Of a stretch of DNA of 64,000 nucleotides, positions 9,447 through 18,730 are shown one piece after another (within the stretch, counting starts at the first letter, position 1; the number at the start of each line of letters is the position of its first letter). The position numbers and the translations under genes were made by a program. Below the pieces are notes generated by a model. The model did not search any database, was not told where the DNA came from, and saw nothing but the letters and a program-made list of their open reading frames with translations. This DNA is from Pirellulaceae bacterium (GTDB taxonomy: Bacteria > Planctomycetota > Planctomycetia > Pirellulales > Pirellulaceae). The stretch covers positions 838,501-902,500 of the forward strand of contig BPJV01000001.1 in the NCBI GenBank assembly GCA_026004795.1, read 5' to 3'.

Positions 9447-10883
9447 TTAATCCCACCACCACTGATCGGCAGGCAAATCGTCCAATCGCACGGCGGCGCG
9501 CATGTTTGCTACTTTGCCGGTGGAATCGATGTGCATGTTTTCTGGGGCCAACGCTTGTCGTGCTTCAATTTCCACACCGCCACCGATGGGAGTGATCAGG
9601 CGGTTGCCTTTGAACACCGCATTGATCGCCGTTTCCACTTTCTCCGGCGCCGGGAGCAGTTGGACCGGAAGGGCATCTTCGTCGGCGAGCACGCCTAGAT
9701 TCCAACCGGCTTTGCCGTACAGATCCCGGTCTTGAATGAAAGCGGCGGCAATGACCATATCGACCAAATTCCGAAGTTGGCCGTAAACGGGATGCCGCTC
9801 GGCAATTGCCGGGAACTTACGAGTGAAGTCGGTAGTGAACGCTTTGCTGGCCGGATTGGCTGCCCGCCCCGTAGCCCGCCGCGTGCCGTCGGCTTCGACC
9901 AATTCATCCTCGCCGACCAGCTTTACCCCCTGCCCTACCAGTTGCATGGACAGGCCGTCTTCGGTGGCGGCAATGGCTTGGTAATCGGGTACGAAGTACC
10001 AGCGAATCAGCGCATTGTTCGAGGCCGTCGTGGCCGTCAATTTCATCACGTAAGTGGTCATGGGGATCGGGGGCGCTTCCAAGCCAATTCCGATCAACTT
10101 CATGCGGTAGTCGGCTTCGGTCAACACGTGGGCGAAGTGCGTGCCGGCCGGGACGCCCCGAATGGTGACTTCGTTCAACCCCAAGCTGGTACGCAAGGCA
10201 TTGACGATGTTGGGGATGTCGCGGGGAGAGCGGATGGTCGTTCCCAAGGAGCGCAGCGTTTGTTGCATCCTCTGCAAACCTTCCTGGGTGGGATCAATGG
10301 AGACGCTGATCAGCCGCGTCGGCTCGGAGCCGGGGGCGAAGGCACGGAGCGCGACAATCAAGTCCTCCAACAGCAGTGTGGGACGGCCTGTCTCCACACC
10401 GACGACCCGGCCTACGGCATCTTGGGCAAACCCTTCCGCAGGTCCCGCCAGGACGATGTCTCCGCTTTCGGGATAGAAAAACACGTACTCCAGTCGCGTG
10501 AGGCCGGCCAACGCCATCATATCCGCCGGCAATGGACGCCCATCGGCGAGGAGTTTGGCGGCGGCTGCCTCGAGCCGGTTGAGGGACACTTTGCGCAGTT
10601 TGCTGGGACGCGCCAGGTCGGGAGGCAACGTTTGACGTGCCGATTGCAACTGCCGCAGGGTTACCCGCGGATCAGCCGTACCCATCACACGCAACACGCC
10701 CGTGGCATCGATCTCCACCCCGGCTGCACCGAACGTATTGTTGTTATTGTTATTATTGTTGTTGTTATTGTTATTGTTGTTATTGTTGGCGCGACTCACC
10801 GATGCGAAGCCGACGGTGGCCAACAGGGCAACGGCAGCGATCCAACAACGGGAAATCCGGTGAAAACTACGGAGGCTCTGCAT
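9447..10883 (-). CDS. secreted DUF1598 protein with poly-Asn tract
   Basis: 478 residues. Residues 1-32 are a clear Sec signal peptide (charged start, WIAAVALLATVGFA, cleavage near SRA), directly followed by 17 consecutive asparagines (33-49). The rest matches the planctomycete DUF1598 family as I recall it: V-E-I-D-A-T-G-V-L, LTRLEYVFFYPESGDIVLAGPAEGF, GVPAGTHFAHVLTEADYRMKLIGIGLE, NALIRWYFVPDY and A-A-F-I-Q-D-R-D-L-Y. Function is unknown; the protein probably acts outside the inner membrane. The ATG at 10883 is preceded by AAGG nine bases away and starts the signal peptide exactly. It is transcribed alone and ends at the terminator at 9341-9391. The Asn run probably acts as a flexible linker after cleavage, which is inference. 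Confidence 0.85.
   Translation of the reverse strand: MQSLRSFHRISRCWIAAVALLATVGFASVSRANNNNNNNNNNNNNNNNNTFGAAGVEIDATGVLRVMGTADPRVTLRQLQSARQTLPPDLARPSKLRKVSLNRLEAAAAKLLADGRPLPADMMALAGLTRLEYVFFYPESGDIVLAGPAEGFAQDAVGRVVGVETGRPTLLLEDLIVALRAFAPGSEPTRLISVSIDPTQEGLQRMQQTLRSLGTTIRSPRDIPNIVNALRTSLGLNEVTIRGVPAGTHFAHVLTEADYRMKLIGIGLEAPPIPMTTYVMKLTATTASNNALIRWYFVPDYQAIAATEDGLSMQLVGQGVKLVGEDELVEADGTRRATGRAANPASKAFTTDFTRKFPAIAERHPVYGQLRNLVDMVIAAAFIQDRDLYGKAGWNLGVLADEDALPVQLLPAPEKVETAINAVFKGNRLITPIGGGVEIEARQALAPENMHIDSTGKVANMRAAVRLDDLPADQWWWD
10737..10787 (-). repeat. trinucleotide tract AAC/AAT coding 17 asparagines
   Basis: Seventeen uninterrupted Asn codons, mixed AAC and AAT, just after the predicted signal-peptide cleavage site of the DUF1598 protein. 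The mix of the two codons argues that the length is under selection for protein and is not a pure slippage-prone microsatellite. Confidence 0.9.
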
Positions 10884-11077
10884 CTGGATTGCCTTAGTCT
10901 CGGAAAAAGAGGTCCACTTTAGAGAAGTTCAAGCGCGGAACGATCGCCTTGTCTACCTTCAACATGCCAGCGCAAGAGGCAAGTGCAAGTAGACGATCGT
11001 AGGATATTCCTATCTGAGAGTAATTGCTGCGTGAGCGAAAGGCAACAAATCTACGGGAATTGATTGCCGCAATTCGC

Positions 11078-14000
11078 TCAGCTTTGTTGCATCCTGCGTT
11101 TCCGTCCGTTGGCCAACTTCGGTTTGGGGGGAGCAATCAACAGCATATGGCCCCCCTCCCCGAGCAGGTCGTCCAGCCGTCCGCGCAGTTCCGGGGTAAT
11201 CTGCACCCGGTGACGCTTGGTTTTCACTTGGACCGTTTCGCCAGTGGCTAATCTTACGTTTATAAACACGTCCAGCGGGCCCGGATAGCCACGAAGGATT
11301 TCGCGGATGCGCGGTAAGACATGTTCATCGTGGTGGCGTTGGTCGATATTCAGGCGGAGGCCGGCAGTGAAGCGGGCATCGGCTTCGTCGATGGGAATGA
11401 TCTCATTGGCGATCAGCACCACATCGTCGCTGCCGCGTTTTTCCACCCGGGCCCGCATGACGACTACCGCTTCGGATTGGATGAGGTGTCCTTGCGTTTC
11501 GTACTGTTGTGACCAACAAATGCAACGGACGATTCCTTCCAGGTCCTCGAGGTCGAAATTCGCATAGCGACTGGGGGCTCCCGGTTTGGGGTTGCGGACG
11601 TTGGCCAGCTTGATCGACGAGATCATACCGCCGACGATCACCTCGCTGCGATCTTCGAGAGATTTCAACGCCGTCGTGGTGTGAGAACAGAGACGTCGCA
11701 AGCGCTCGGCGTATTCGGCCATCGGGTGGGCGGAAAGGTAGGTGCCCAGCACCTCCTTTTCCATGGCCAACTTGGTTTTCTCGGGAAACTCGGGGATGTC
11801 GGGCAGTTGGATTTCCTCCTGCGGGCCAGCCGATTCCTCCTCGAAGTCGTCGAAAAAGCTCATTTGGCCGCTCTTGCGATCGGCCATCCGGCTTGCGCCC
11901 GCCTGCATGGCTTTCTCCACCACGGCCATCAATTGGGCGCGACGACAACCGAACGAATCGAAGGCCCCGGCTTTGATCAGCGTTTCGATGGTTGAGCGGT
12001 TGCATTCGGCCGGATCGACTCGTTCGCAAAAATCATAGATATTCTTGAAGGGGCCTCCCTTTTCACGCGCGGCGACGATCGACTCGCCGGCCGATCCGCC
12101 ACACCCTTTGATCGCCGCCAGTCCGAACAGGATCTTTCCGTCCCGCACCGCGAAATCGACGTAGGAGTGGTTCACATCGGGAGGAACGACCTCGATCCCC
12201 ATCCGCTCGCAATCTTCCAGGTGTTCGACGAGGGAGTCCTTGCGTTTGAAGTTCCGGTTCGGGATATCGCCCGACAGCAAGGCCGCCATGAATTCCACGG
12301 GATAATGGGCTTTCAGATAGGCCGTCTGGTAGGCGACCAGGGCATAGGCGGTCGAGTGGCTTTTGTTGAAGCCGTAACCGGCGAACATCAGAATCATGTT
12401 CCACAGTTCCCGAGCGTCCTTTTCCGAGAGCCCCTTCTCCATGGCGCCCTGGAGGAACTGGGACTCGTTGGCGGCGATGATCTCCTCTTTTTTCTTGCTG
12501 ATCGCCTTGATACACGTATAGGCGCTGGCCAACTCAATGCCGCCGAGTCGATTGAGGATCCGCATCACCTGTTCTTGGTACACCATCACCCCATGGGTTT
12601 CCTCTAAGATTTCTTTGAGGATGGGATGGAGGTAGGTGGCCTGTTTCTGCCCGTGCTTGACGGCCACGTAATCGTCGACCATTCCCCCTTCCAGCGGGCC
12701 GGGACGGTACAGGGCATTGGTCGCGATGATGTCGCGGAAGTTGTCGGGTTTCATCCGCTGCAACAGGTCGCGAATTCCTCCCGATTCCAATTGGAAGACC
12801 CCCTTGGTTTCCCCGCGCTGCAACAGGGCGAACGTCTCGCGGTCGTCTAAGGGAAACCTGTGGATATCCAGATCGATTCCTCGAGTCTGCTTGATGATCT
12901 CGACCGATTTGGAGAGGATCGTCAAGTTGCGGAGGCCGAGAAAGTCCATCTTCAGCAGGCCAGCAGCCTCGACGTCTCCCATCGACCATTGGGTGATCAC
13001 GTCGTTCTTGCCAGGGACACGGCCCAGCGGGACATACTCGGTCAATGGCCGGTCGGCGATCACCACGGCAGCGGCATGGGTACCCACGTTGCGAGCGTTC
13101 CCTTCCAGCTGCCGCGCGATGTCGATCAACTCCTTGATCTCAGGGTCATTGTCGTACTCGGCTTTCAGGTCGGGACTCTTCTCCAATGCCTTGTCGAGCG
13201 TAATCTTCAGTTCATCGGGCACCATGTCGGTGATCTGGTTGACCCGATGCAGGGGGATCCCCAGCGCGCGTCCCACATCCTTGATCGCCGCCCGGGCTTG
13301 CAGCGTCCCAAAGGTGCCGATCTGGGCGACGTTTTCCGCGCCATACTTGTCCCGCACATACTGGATGATTTCACCGCGTCGCTCCTTGCAAAAATCGATA
13401 TCGATATCAGGAGCTTCGCGGCGGCTTTCGTCCAGGAATCGCTCGAACAGCAAGTCGTACTTCAGCGGGCAGACATGGCTGAGGTATAGCGCGTAACAAA
13501 CGAGTGCCCCTACCCCACTGCCCCGCGCCGTACAGGGAACCCCTTGCTCGCGGGCGTAGCGAACGAAGTCCCACACGATGAGGAAGTAATTGGCGAACCC
13601 AAGTCGTTGGATCACACCCAATTCGCGATCCAGCCGTTCCATGACGTGCGACGCCAGCTCCCCTCCGGGCGCCATCGTCTCGTCTCCCGCATAGCGCTCT
13701 TTCAGCCCTTGGATGCAGAGCTCGCGTAAGAATTGGTTAGGATCGACCTGCTTTTCAAGAGGGTACACCGGGAAGTGGCGTTTGCCCAGCTCCAGGTCGA
13801 TGTCGACGCTATCGGCGATCTCTTGACTGCGCGCTACAGCGCTCTCCAGACCAACGAAATGTTCGTACATCTCCTCCGGCGAACGGAGGTAGAATTGATC
13901 GTTCTCCATTTTCAACCGGTTGGTGTCGGTGCGGAATCTGCCGGTATTGATGCATAGCAGAACGTCCTGGATCTCGGCATCTTCGCGGTCGGCATAGTGC

Positions 14001-14641
14001 GCGTCGCTGGTCGCGACCAGCGGCAATCCCAAACGATTGGCGATGTCGACAGCGGCCTCGAGCTGCTGTTTCTGGATCTCCAGCCCGTTGTTCATGATTT
14101 CTATGAAGTACCGATCGCCGAACACGCGGTGGAACCATTGGGCAATCTCGATCGCCTGTTTTTCCGCATCGGCGGTGTCCTTGTTGTTCAGCAAGGCACG
14201 GGAAAACTCGCTGGAAACACATCCGCTCAAGCAGATAATCCCCTCGTTCAGCTCGGCCAACAGCTCCCGATCGATGCGAGGCTTGTAGTAATATCCCTCC
14301 AAGGAGGCTTTCGACGCTAGTTTGATCAGGTTGCGGAAACCCGTGCGGTTTTGGGCCAACAGGGTGAGATGATAGGACGCTTCCTTGGAACTGCTGGCGT
14401 CGCCGCGCGTAAAGCGGCTTCCCGGTGCCACGTAGGCCTCGTAGCCGATGATGGGATTGATGCCCGCCTTCTGTGCCGTGCGATAAAACTCCAACGCCCC
14501 ATGCAAATTGCCGTGATCGGTCAGGGCCAAGGCATTCATACCGCGACTCTTGGCCCGATCCACGAGCTTTCCGATCGAGCTGGCGCCGTCGAGCAGGCTG
14601 TAGTGGCTATGACAATGCAAGTGGACGAAAGGTCGCGTCAT
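11078..14641 (-). CDS. dnaE: DNA polymerase III, alpha subunit
   Basis: 1187 residues, the replicative C-family polymerase. Domains in order: PHP (1-280) with F-V-H-L-H-C-H-S-H-Y-S-L-L-D-G and ALALTDHGN, metal ligands apparently intact; palm and fingers with the catalytic E-A-P-D-I-D-I-D-F near residue 405 and G-S-G-V-G-A-L-V; thumb and beta-binding part with Y-R-P-G-P-L-E-G-G-M, YQEQVM and FNKSHSTAYA; a helix-hairpin-helix region (AECNRSTIETLIKAGAFDSFG); and a C-terminal OB fold (VIVGGMISSIKL). The size is normal for DnaE1. The ATG has CAGGAG in front. A short lysine/arginine-rich end (KPKLANGRKRRMQQS) follows the OB fold. Confidence 0.97.
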   Translation of the reverse strand: MTRPFVHLHCHSHYSLLDGASSIGKLVDRAKSRGMNALALTDHGNLHGALEFYRTAQKAGINPIIGYEAYVAPGSRFTRGDASSSKEASYHLTLLAQNRTGFRNLIKLASKASLEGYYYKPRIDRELLAELNEGIICLSGCVSSEFSRALLNNKDTADAEKQAIEIAQWFHRVFGDRYFIEIMNNGLEIQKQQLEAAVDIANRLGLPLVATSDAHYADREDAEIQDVLLCINTGRFRTDTNRLKMENDQFYLRSPEEMYEHFVGLESAVARSQEIADSVDIDLELGKRHFPVYPLEKQVDPNQFLRELCIQGLKERYAGDETMAPGGELASHVMERLDRELGVIQRLGFANYFLIVWDFVRYAREQGVPCTARGSGVGALVCYALYLSHVCPLKYDLLFERFLDESRREAPDIDIDFCKERRGEIIQYVRDKYGAENVAQIGTFGTLQARAAIKDVGRALGIPLHRVNQITDMVPDELKITLDKALEKSPDLKAEYDNDPEIKELIDIARQLEGNARNVGTHAAAVVIADRPLTEYVPLGRVPGKNDVITQWSMGDVEAAGLLKMDFLGLRNLTILSKSVEIIKQTRGIDLDIHRFPLDDRETFALLQRGETKGVFQLESGGIRDLLQRMKPDNFRDIIATNALYRPGPLEGGMVDDYVAVKHGQKQATYLHPILKEILEETHGVMVYQEQVMRILNRLGGIELASAYTCIKAISKKKEEIIAANESQFLQGAMEKGLSEKDARELWNMILMFAGYGFNKSHSTAYALVAYQTAYLKAHYPVEFMAALLSGDIPNRNFKRKDSLVEHLEDCERMGIEVVPPDVNHSYVDFAVRDGKILFGLAAIKGCGGSAGESIVAAREKGGPFKNIYDFCERVDPAECNRSTIETLIKAGAFDSFGCRRAQLMAVVEKAMQAGASRMADRKSGQMSFFDDFEEESAGPQEEIQLPDIPEFPEKTKLAMEKEVLGTYLSAHPMAEYAERLRRLCSHTTTALKSLEDRSEVIVGGMISSIKLANVRNPKPGAPSRYANFDLEDLEGIVRCICWSQQYETQGHLIQSEAVVVMRARVEKRGSDDVVLIANEIIPIDEADARFTAGLRLNIDQRHHDEHVLPRIREILRGYPGPLDVFINVRLATGETVQVKTKRHRVQITPELRGRLDDLLGEGGHMLLIAPPKPKLANGRKRRMQQS

Positions 14642-14970
14642 TGCTGACTCCTGTAGAAATTCCTTTCTCGAAACGGTGCTGGCCGAGGCCAGAATCCGGG
14701 CACGCTATCATTGTAACGATCCCCCATCGGCTTCCCATCGCAGTTATCAGGGGTAGGCGGTCCCCGACCTCGGCTCCGCACCTCCCTGATGCGAGAGGGC
14801 CTGCTTGTTTCGATCGCCTCGAGCCCACAGGCCGTCGTCGACCGGTGGACGGCGGAAACACGCTGGGCCACTCTTCGCGGGAGGGAAACGCGGATCACTG
14901 GTAGCGGATAACGGCGGTGGTAGGCATGAGTTTTCGCAGCTAACCGATCACAAGCTTGAGGGAGGTGTTG
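14642..14970. other. 329-bp divergent intergenic region, no gene seen
   Basis: Lies between the starts of dnaE (minus) and the TraX-like gene (plus), so it must hold both promoters. I see no conserved small gene, RNA or strong hairpin. Confidence 0.5.
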
Positions 14971-15804
14971 GTGAGTAAACGGTCTGGAAAACTTCGTCAT
15001 CAACGTCGCACACGGTCGGGGACACGGCCTGACGAGGAACCAACACGCATTCCCGAACTAGATTTGTTCCGTGGTTTGGCCATCGTGTTGATGGTGATCG
15101 ATCATGTGGCGTGGGTTTTCGGCCAGCCCATCGAACCATGGTCGATTCGTGGGGTAACGCGCTTAGCCATGCCCTGGTTCTGTTGGATCATGGGATACCT
15201 TCTTGCCGATCGGGACGCTGCCGAGCGATGGTGGTGGAGGGGAAGTGGAGAGGCGTCCGCCGCCGGTGGGCGGCCAGCCAATTGGCAGCGGTGGTGGCAA
15301 TTGGTGGGCGCCGCGGTGGTGGTCAACGTGTTTTATTTCCCCATCACCGGCCAGCTGGAGATTCTGGCGTCGTTGGCCCTCACTTGGCTGCTGTGGGCGG
15401 TGCTGAGAAACGGATTGGTGTGGGGGAGTGTGGCGTTCTTGTTGTACCGCTGGGATCCGACTGCCGGAGCCTGGGGGAGGGCCTGGTTGGATTACCCTCT
15501 CAGTCTGGTGTTGCCATGCGTGGCCCAAGGAATGATCTGGAGGTTGCTCGGCGGTAGGTTCGCCGTGGCGATCAGCGCCATGACGGCCCTGGGGTTGCTG
15601 GTCGCCGACGCTGGCGGCTGGTCACTCATTGCACGGCCGTCCCTGTATGTGCTGGTGGCGGCGCCGATAGCCGGTGCCTGTGTGGTATGGGCCCGGCGGG
15701 GGCTCCCCTGGCGTCTAGCCTGGTTGGAGTGGTTAGGGAAGCGTCCTTTGCGGGCCTACGTGTGCCAGTACGCCTTGGTGTTGTTGCTTCGCCAACTCGT
15801 CTGA
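14971..15804 (+). CDS. TraX/acyltransferase-like integral membrane protein
   Basis: 277 residues. After a basic N-terminal stretch (KRSGKLRHQRRTRSGTR) comes the signature L-D-L-F-R-G-L-A-I-V-L-M-V-I-D-H-V and later R-G-V-T-R-L-A-M-P-W-F-C-W-I-M-G-Y-L-L, seen in TraX proteins and in DUF1624/heparan-glucosaminide acetyltransferase-like membrane enzymes; about eight hydrophobic segments follow. Relatives move acyl groups onto sugars or pilin; the substrate here is unknown. The GTG at 14971 was chosen because GGGAGG sits five bases upstream; an in-frame TTG at 14956 lies inside that ribosome site. It stands alone between dnaE and the FHA gene. Confidence 0.6.
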   Translation: MSKRSGKLRHQRRTRSGTRPDEEPTRIPELDLFRGLAIVLMVIDHVAWVFGQPIEPWSIRGVTRLAMPWFCWIMGYLLADRDAAERWWWRGSGEASAAGGRPANWQRWWQLVGAAVVVNVFYFPITGQLEILASLALTWLLWAVLRNGLVWGSVAFLLYRWDPTAGAWGRAWLDYPLSLVLPCVAQGMIWRLLGGRFAVAISAMTALGLLVADAGGWSLIARPSLYVLVAAPIAGACVVWARRGLPWRLAWLEWLGKRPLRAYVCQYALVLLLRQLV

Positions 15805-15980
15805 TGGCCGCTGACCGTTTCCAGGACGTCGCGGAACGATCAGGGGCCTGACAGGGCAGCCACCAGGCGACGGAAAGCAACCGATCGGCTTCGGGAGTGA
15901 CGGCAACCCGTGGGAGGCCGACCGCGCTCAAATCAATCGACCGTCAGCCTGGTGTGCAGCCATCCGATTGGTGCGGGGAC

Positions 15981-16664
15981 TCAACTGCCGCCGGTAGGTT
16001 TATCGTGGGAATCGGTCAGGGAATGATGAGGATCTTCGATCTCTCGAATCAGCTCGGCGATTTCGCTCTGGGTCATCAACAGGTTTTGCCATGCGCCGCG
16101 GCCGATCCGGACGAGTTCTTTGCGGTCGTCCACCTGCGCTGCATCGACGACGTTGGATATGCCGCGATGAAGGCGATCGAGTATTTCACGGAATTCGGCC
16201 GCCTGTCCTGGACTGAGGTTTTGCGGAATCTGCAGTTTGTTATTGGTGAGAAATGCCGACTGCTGGGCAAGCAAGTCCGTGCTGAGCTCAAAGTCGTACG
16301 ATTCGTCGTAGGGAGACTTTTCCGGATCGGGACTCCCCGAGCTACCCATCGCGTACCAATCGCCGATCTGCGCACGGGAGCCGACTAACAACACGGTGCG
16401 TCCAATGGAGATGGTATCGCCGTATCGCAAGATTTTAAGATTGCAGGGGTGGCCATTGACTCGCGTGCCATTGGTACTGTCCAAGTCGGTAATGACCAAT
16501 CGCCCACCGTCGTTTTGGATCTTGACGTGGTAGCGGCTGACGCGCTCATCATTCAGTTGAATCGTATTGCCTTCCTCACGACCGATCGTGATGGGGGGGC
16601 GAAGGTCATTGTAAACCCGACCACGGTCGGCGCCAGCAATCACTCGCAGGGTGACGGTCTGCAT
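15981..16664 (-). CDS. FHA-domain protein
   Basis: 227 residues. Residues ~5-95 are a forkhead-associated domain: P-I-T-I-G-R-E-E-G-N-T-I-Q-L, V-S-R-Y-H-V-K-I, L-D-S-T-N-G-T-R-V-N-G, with the phosphothreonine-binding Arg, Ser, His and Asn present. The rest is helical and polar (about 110-215), ending IREIEDPHHSLTDSHDK, with no membrane segment, so this is probably a cytoplasmic reader of Thr-phosphorylated proteins from one of the many Ser/Thr kinases of planctomycetes. The partner is unknown. The ATG at 16664 is preceded by GAAGG. The gene lies downstream of, and on the same strand as, the two phosphoesterases. Confidence 0.88.
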   Translation of the reverse strand: MQTVTLRVIAGADRGRVYNDLRPPITIGREEGNTIQLNDERVSRYHVKIQNDGGRLVITDLDSTNGTRVNGHPCNLKILRYGDTISIGRTVLLVGSRAQIGDWYAMGSSGSPDPEKSPYDESYDFELSTDLLAQQSAFLTNNKLQIPQNLSPGQAAEFREILDRLHRGISNVVDAAQVDDRKELVRIGRGAWQNLLMTQSEIAELIREIEDPHHSLTDSHDKPTGGS

Positions 16665-16810
16665 GGAGGTAACCTTCAGGAAGTGGCACCGATCGGAGGG
16701 CGCCCAGGGGTGCTGGAGACGTTGAATTCCACGTCAACCACTCGTTTTCGAGAAGAGGTACACTGAAATGATTGTAACAACTCGGCGCAGGGACTTCATC
16801 CGCCGGGGGG

Positions 16811-17557
16811 TTATCTTCCTTCACGTAAACGGTCGCCAAGATACGGGTCTAGCTGAGGGATGTCGTGGATAAGTCGAACTGTGGCCTCGACGTCGTACTC
16901 GACCCGCCGAAAGGTCACCACGTCGTTTTCCACGATCACATAGCAGCTACGCCAATCACCGTCGCGTGGTTGGCCGACCGATCCAACGTTGACCATCGCT
17001 TTTCCGCCGGTGTAGGGGAAGCGGAAATCGATATCCGCAGGTCGCAGAAATGCCCCTTCTTCCGTGAACACTCCCGGCACATGGGTATGGCCTTGGAAGC
17101 ACAGGCCACGAAGCATGGAGAAGAGCTTTTCCATCTTGCGTGGATTGTAGACGTCCTCGGGAAACACATACTCGTTGACGGGATTGCGAATCGAACCGTG
17201 GACGAAGAACGTGTCTCCTTCGCGACGAGTGCGGGGAAGATAGGCGAGGAACTTCAACCGTTGGTAACAAGCTTCCGGTGACGCGCCGGTTTCAATCTGC
17301 TGGCGGGTCCACATGATGGCCTGTTCGGCGGCACTGCTGAATCCCTCCGGGTCAAACAGGGCCGCCAAATCGTGGTTGCCCAAAATGCACGCGTCCATGG
17401 AACGGACCACGTCGATGCACTCGGCCGGTTGGGGGCCGTAGCCCACGATATCGCCCAAACACACGAATTGCGTGCAACCTTGAGCCCGCGCATCGTCGAG
17501 GACACTCTGCAAAGCGACGAGGTTGCCGTGGATGTCACTGAGGATCGCGCGTTTCAC
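16811..17557 (-). CDS. calcineurin-like metallophosphoesterase, copy 1
   Basis: 248 residues. The full metal-binding set of the family is visible: S-D-I-H-G-N (residues ~7-12), G-D-I-V-G-Y-G-P (~36-43), G-N-H-D (~60-63), VHGSIRNP and G-H-T-H (~155). These ligate two metals for phosphodiester or phosphomonoester cleavage; the natural substrate is unknown. It starts at a GTG (M-K-R-A-I-L-S-D-I-H). It is a close paralogue of the next gene (17781-18539), sharing motifs such as AECIDVV/AECIDLV, LFDPEGF and NEYVFPE, so a tandem duplication is likely. The C-terminus ends G-D-R-L-R-E-G-R, as in the sister (GDRLRSGR). Confidence 0.9.
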   Translation of the reverse strand: MKRAILSDIHGNLVALQSVLDDARAQGCTQFVCLGDIVGYGPQPAECIDVVRSMDACILGNHDLAALFDPEGFSSAAEQAIMWTRQQIETGASPEACYQRLKFLAYLPRTRREGDTFFVHGSIRNPVNEYVFPEDVYNPRKMEKLFSMLRGLCFQGHTHVPGVFTEEGAFLRPADIDFRFPYTGGKAMVNVGSVGQPRDGDWRSCYVIVENDVVTFRRVEYDVEATVRLIHDIPQLDPYLGDRLREGR

Positions 17558-17780
17558 CAGGATGTACTTTCTCAGCTAACGAATCGGCACGAGATGGAGT
17601 TGGGCAAGCCGCCGTAGGAGCTTGGTTTCCTCGGTCCGTCGGCAGCGAACGTAATGCCAGGTAGTGGTTTGCGTCGCGGTTGGGATCAGGCAACTGGAGT
17701 GTGGCGGGTGATTTTTTCTCTGGGGGCGTGCATGGGAATCCCGTCTGTGGTCCTGGCAACGTGCCGGGCGCCGCGGGCTG

Positions 17781-18539
17781 TCAGCGCCCACTGCGCAGGC
17801 GATCGCCCAACATGTTGTCCAGATCCTCCGTCTCATAAATCTTCTGTGCTGTGGTGTCGACATCATATTCGACCCGGCGAAATTCTAGAATCTCTTTTTT
17901 CAGATCGACGATCACATAGCAGGAGCGTGGGTCCTCGTCGCGCGGTTGGCCTACTGAGCCGACGTTAACCATGATCTTTTCGCCGCTCAAGGGGAAGACG
18001 TAGTCACAATCCTCTGGCGTGATGAATTCGCCATCGGTAGTGAAGATGCCGGGCATGTGCGTGTGGCCTTGGAAGCAATACTGTTCGACACGATTGAACA
18101 GGGCCTGCATGCGCGCCTGGTCGTAGATGGTTTCCGGGAACACGTATTCGTTGGTGGGATCCCGCGGAGAACCGTGGACATAGAGGATGGAGCCTTCTTT
18201 TTTTTGCCGTGGCAATTCGCTGATGAAATCCCAGCGAGCGTTGATGGCTGCCGCAGGCCCCGGGCCGCGGTCCAACTGGTCACGTGTCCAGTAGATCGCC
18301 TTGAGGGCAACGGGGTTAAAACCCTCGGGGTCGAACAATGCCGCCTGGTCGTGGTTGCCAAGAATGGTTAGAGCGCAGTGATTCATGACCAGGTCGATGC
18401 ACTCGGCCGGGTTCGGACCGTAGCCGACGATGTCCCCCAGGCACACGATTCGCTCGATGGCTTGTGTCTTGATATCAGCCATTACGGCAGTGAGCGCTTC
18501 TAGATTGCTGTGAATGTCGCTGATCAGTGCTTGCCGCAC
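17781..18539 (-). CDS. calcineurin-like metallophosphoesterase, copy 2
   Basis: 252 residues, paralogue of the gene 223 bases downstream. Metal motifs: S-D-I-H-S-N, G-D-I-V-G-Y-G-P, G-N-H-D, VHGSPRDP and G-H-T-H. The sheet-and-helix order is identical to copy 1, as are P-R-D/R-G-D before the last strands (G-S-V-G-Q-P-R-D) and the C-terminal GDRLRSGR. I chose the GTG at 18539, which gives V-R-Q-A-L-I-S-D-I-H and aligns with the start of copy 1, preceded by CGGAGA; an ATG at 18575 would add 12 residues with no match. Substrate unknown; the two may act on different second messengers or RNAs. Confidence 0.88.
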   Translation of the reverse strand: MRQALISDIHSNLEALTAVMADIKTQAIERIVCLGDIVGYGPNPAECIDLVMNHCALTILGNHDQAALFDPEGFNPVALKAIYWTRDQLDRGPGPAAAINARWDFISELPRQKKEGSILYVHGSPRDPTNEYVFPETIYDQARMQALFNRVEQYCFQGHTHMPGIFTTDGEFITPEDCDYVFPLSGEKIMVNVGSVGQPRDEDPRSCYVIVDLKKEILEFRRVEYDVDTTAQKIYETEDLDNMLGDRLRSGR

Positions 18540-18730
18540 AGGTGGTCTCCGCTGAGGCTGAATGACAAGTTGCACTCGTAAACGTCAGGTGTCCGTTGCC
18601 ACGTGGAGTCGCTCCATCGGCCGGCTCCCAGATAGGGATCCTTACCGCGCCTACGGGTAGGCGGTATTCTAAGGGGCGCCATGACTTCGTGAAAGGTGCG
18701 GCATCCTCGGCTCTAGGCAACGATCTACCC

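Noticed and set aside
9732..10922. Open frame of 396 codons on the plus strand
   Set aside because: Antisense to the DUF1598 gene; its Ile/Val-rich stretch is just the complement of the poly-Asn codons.
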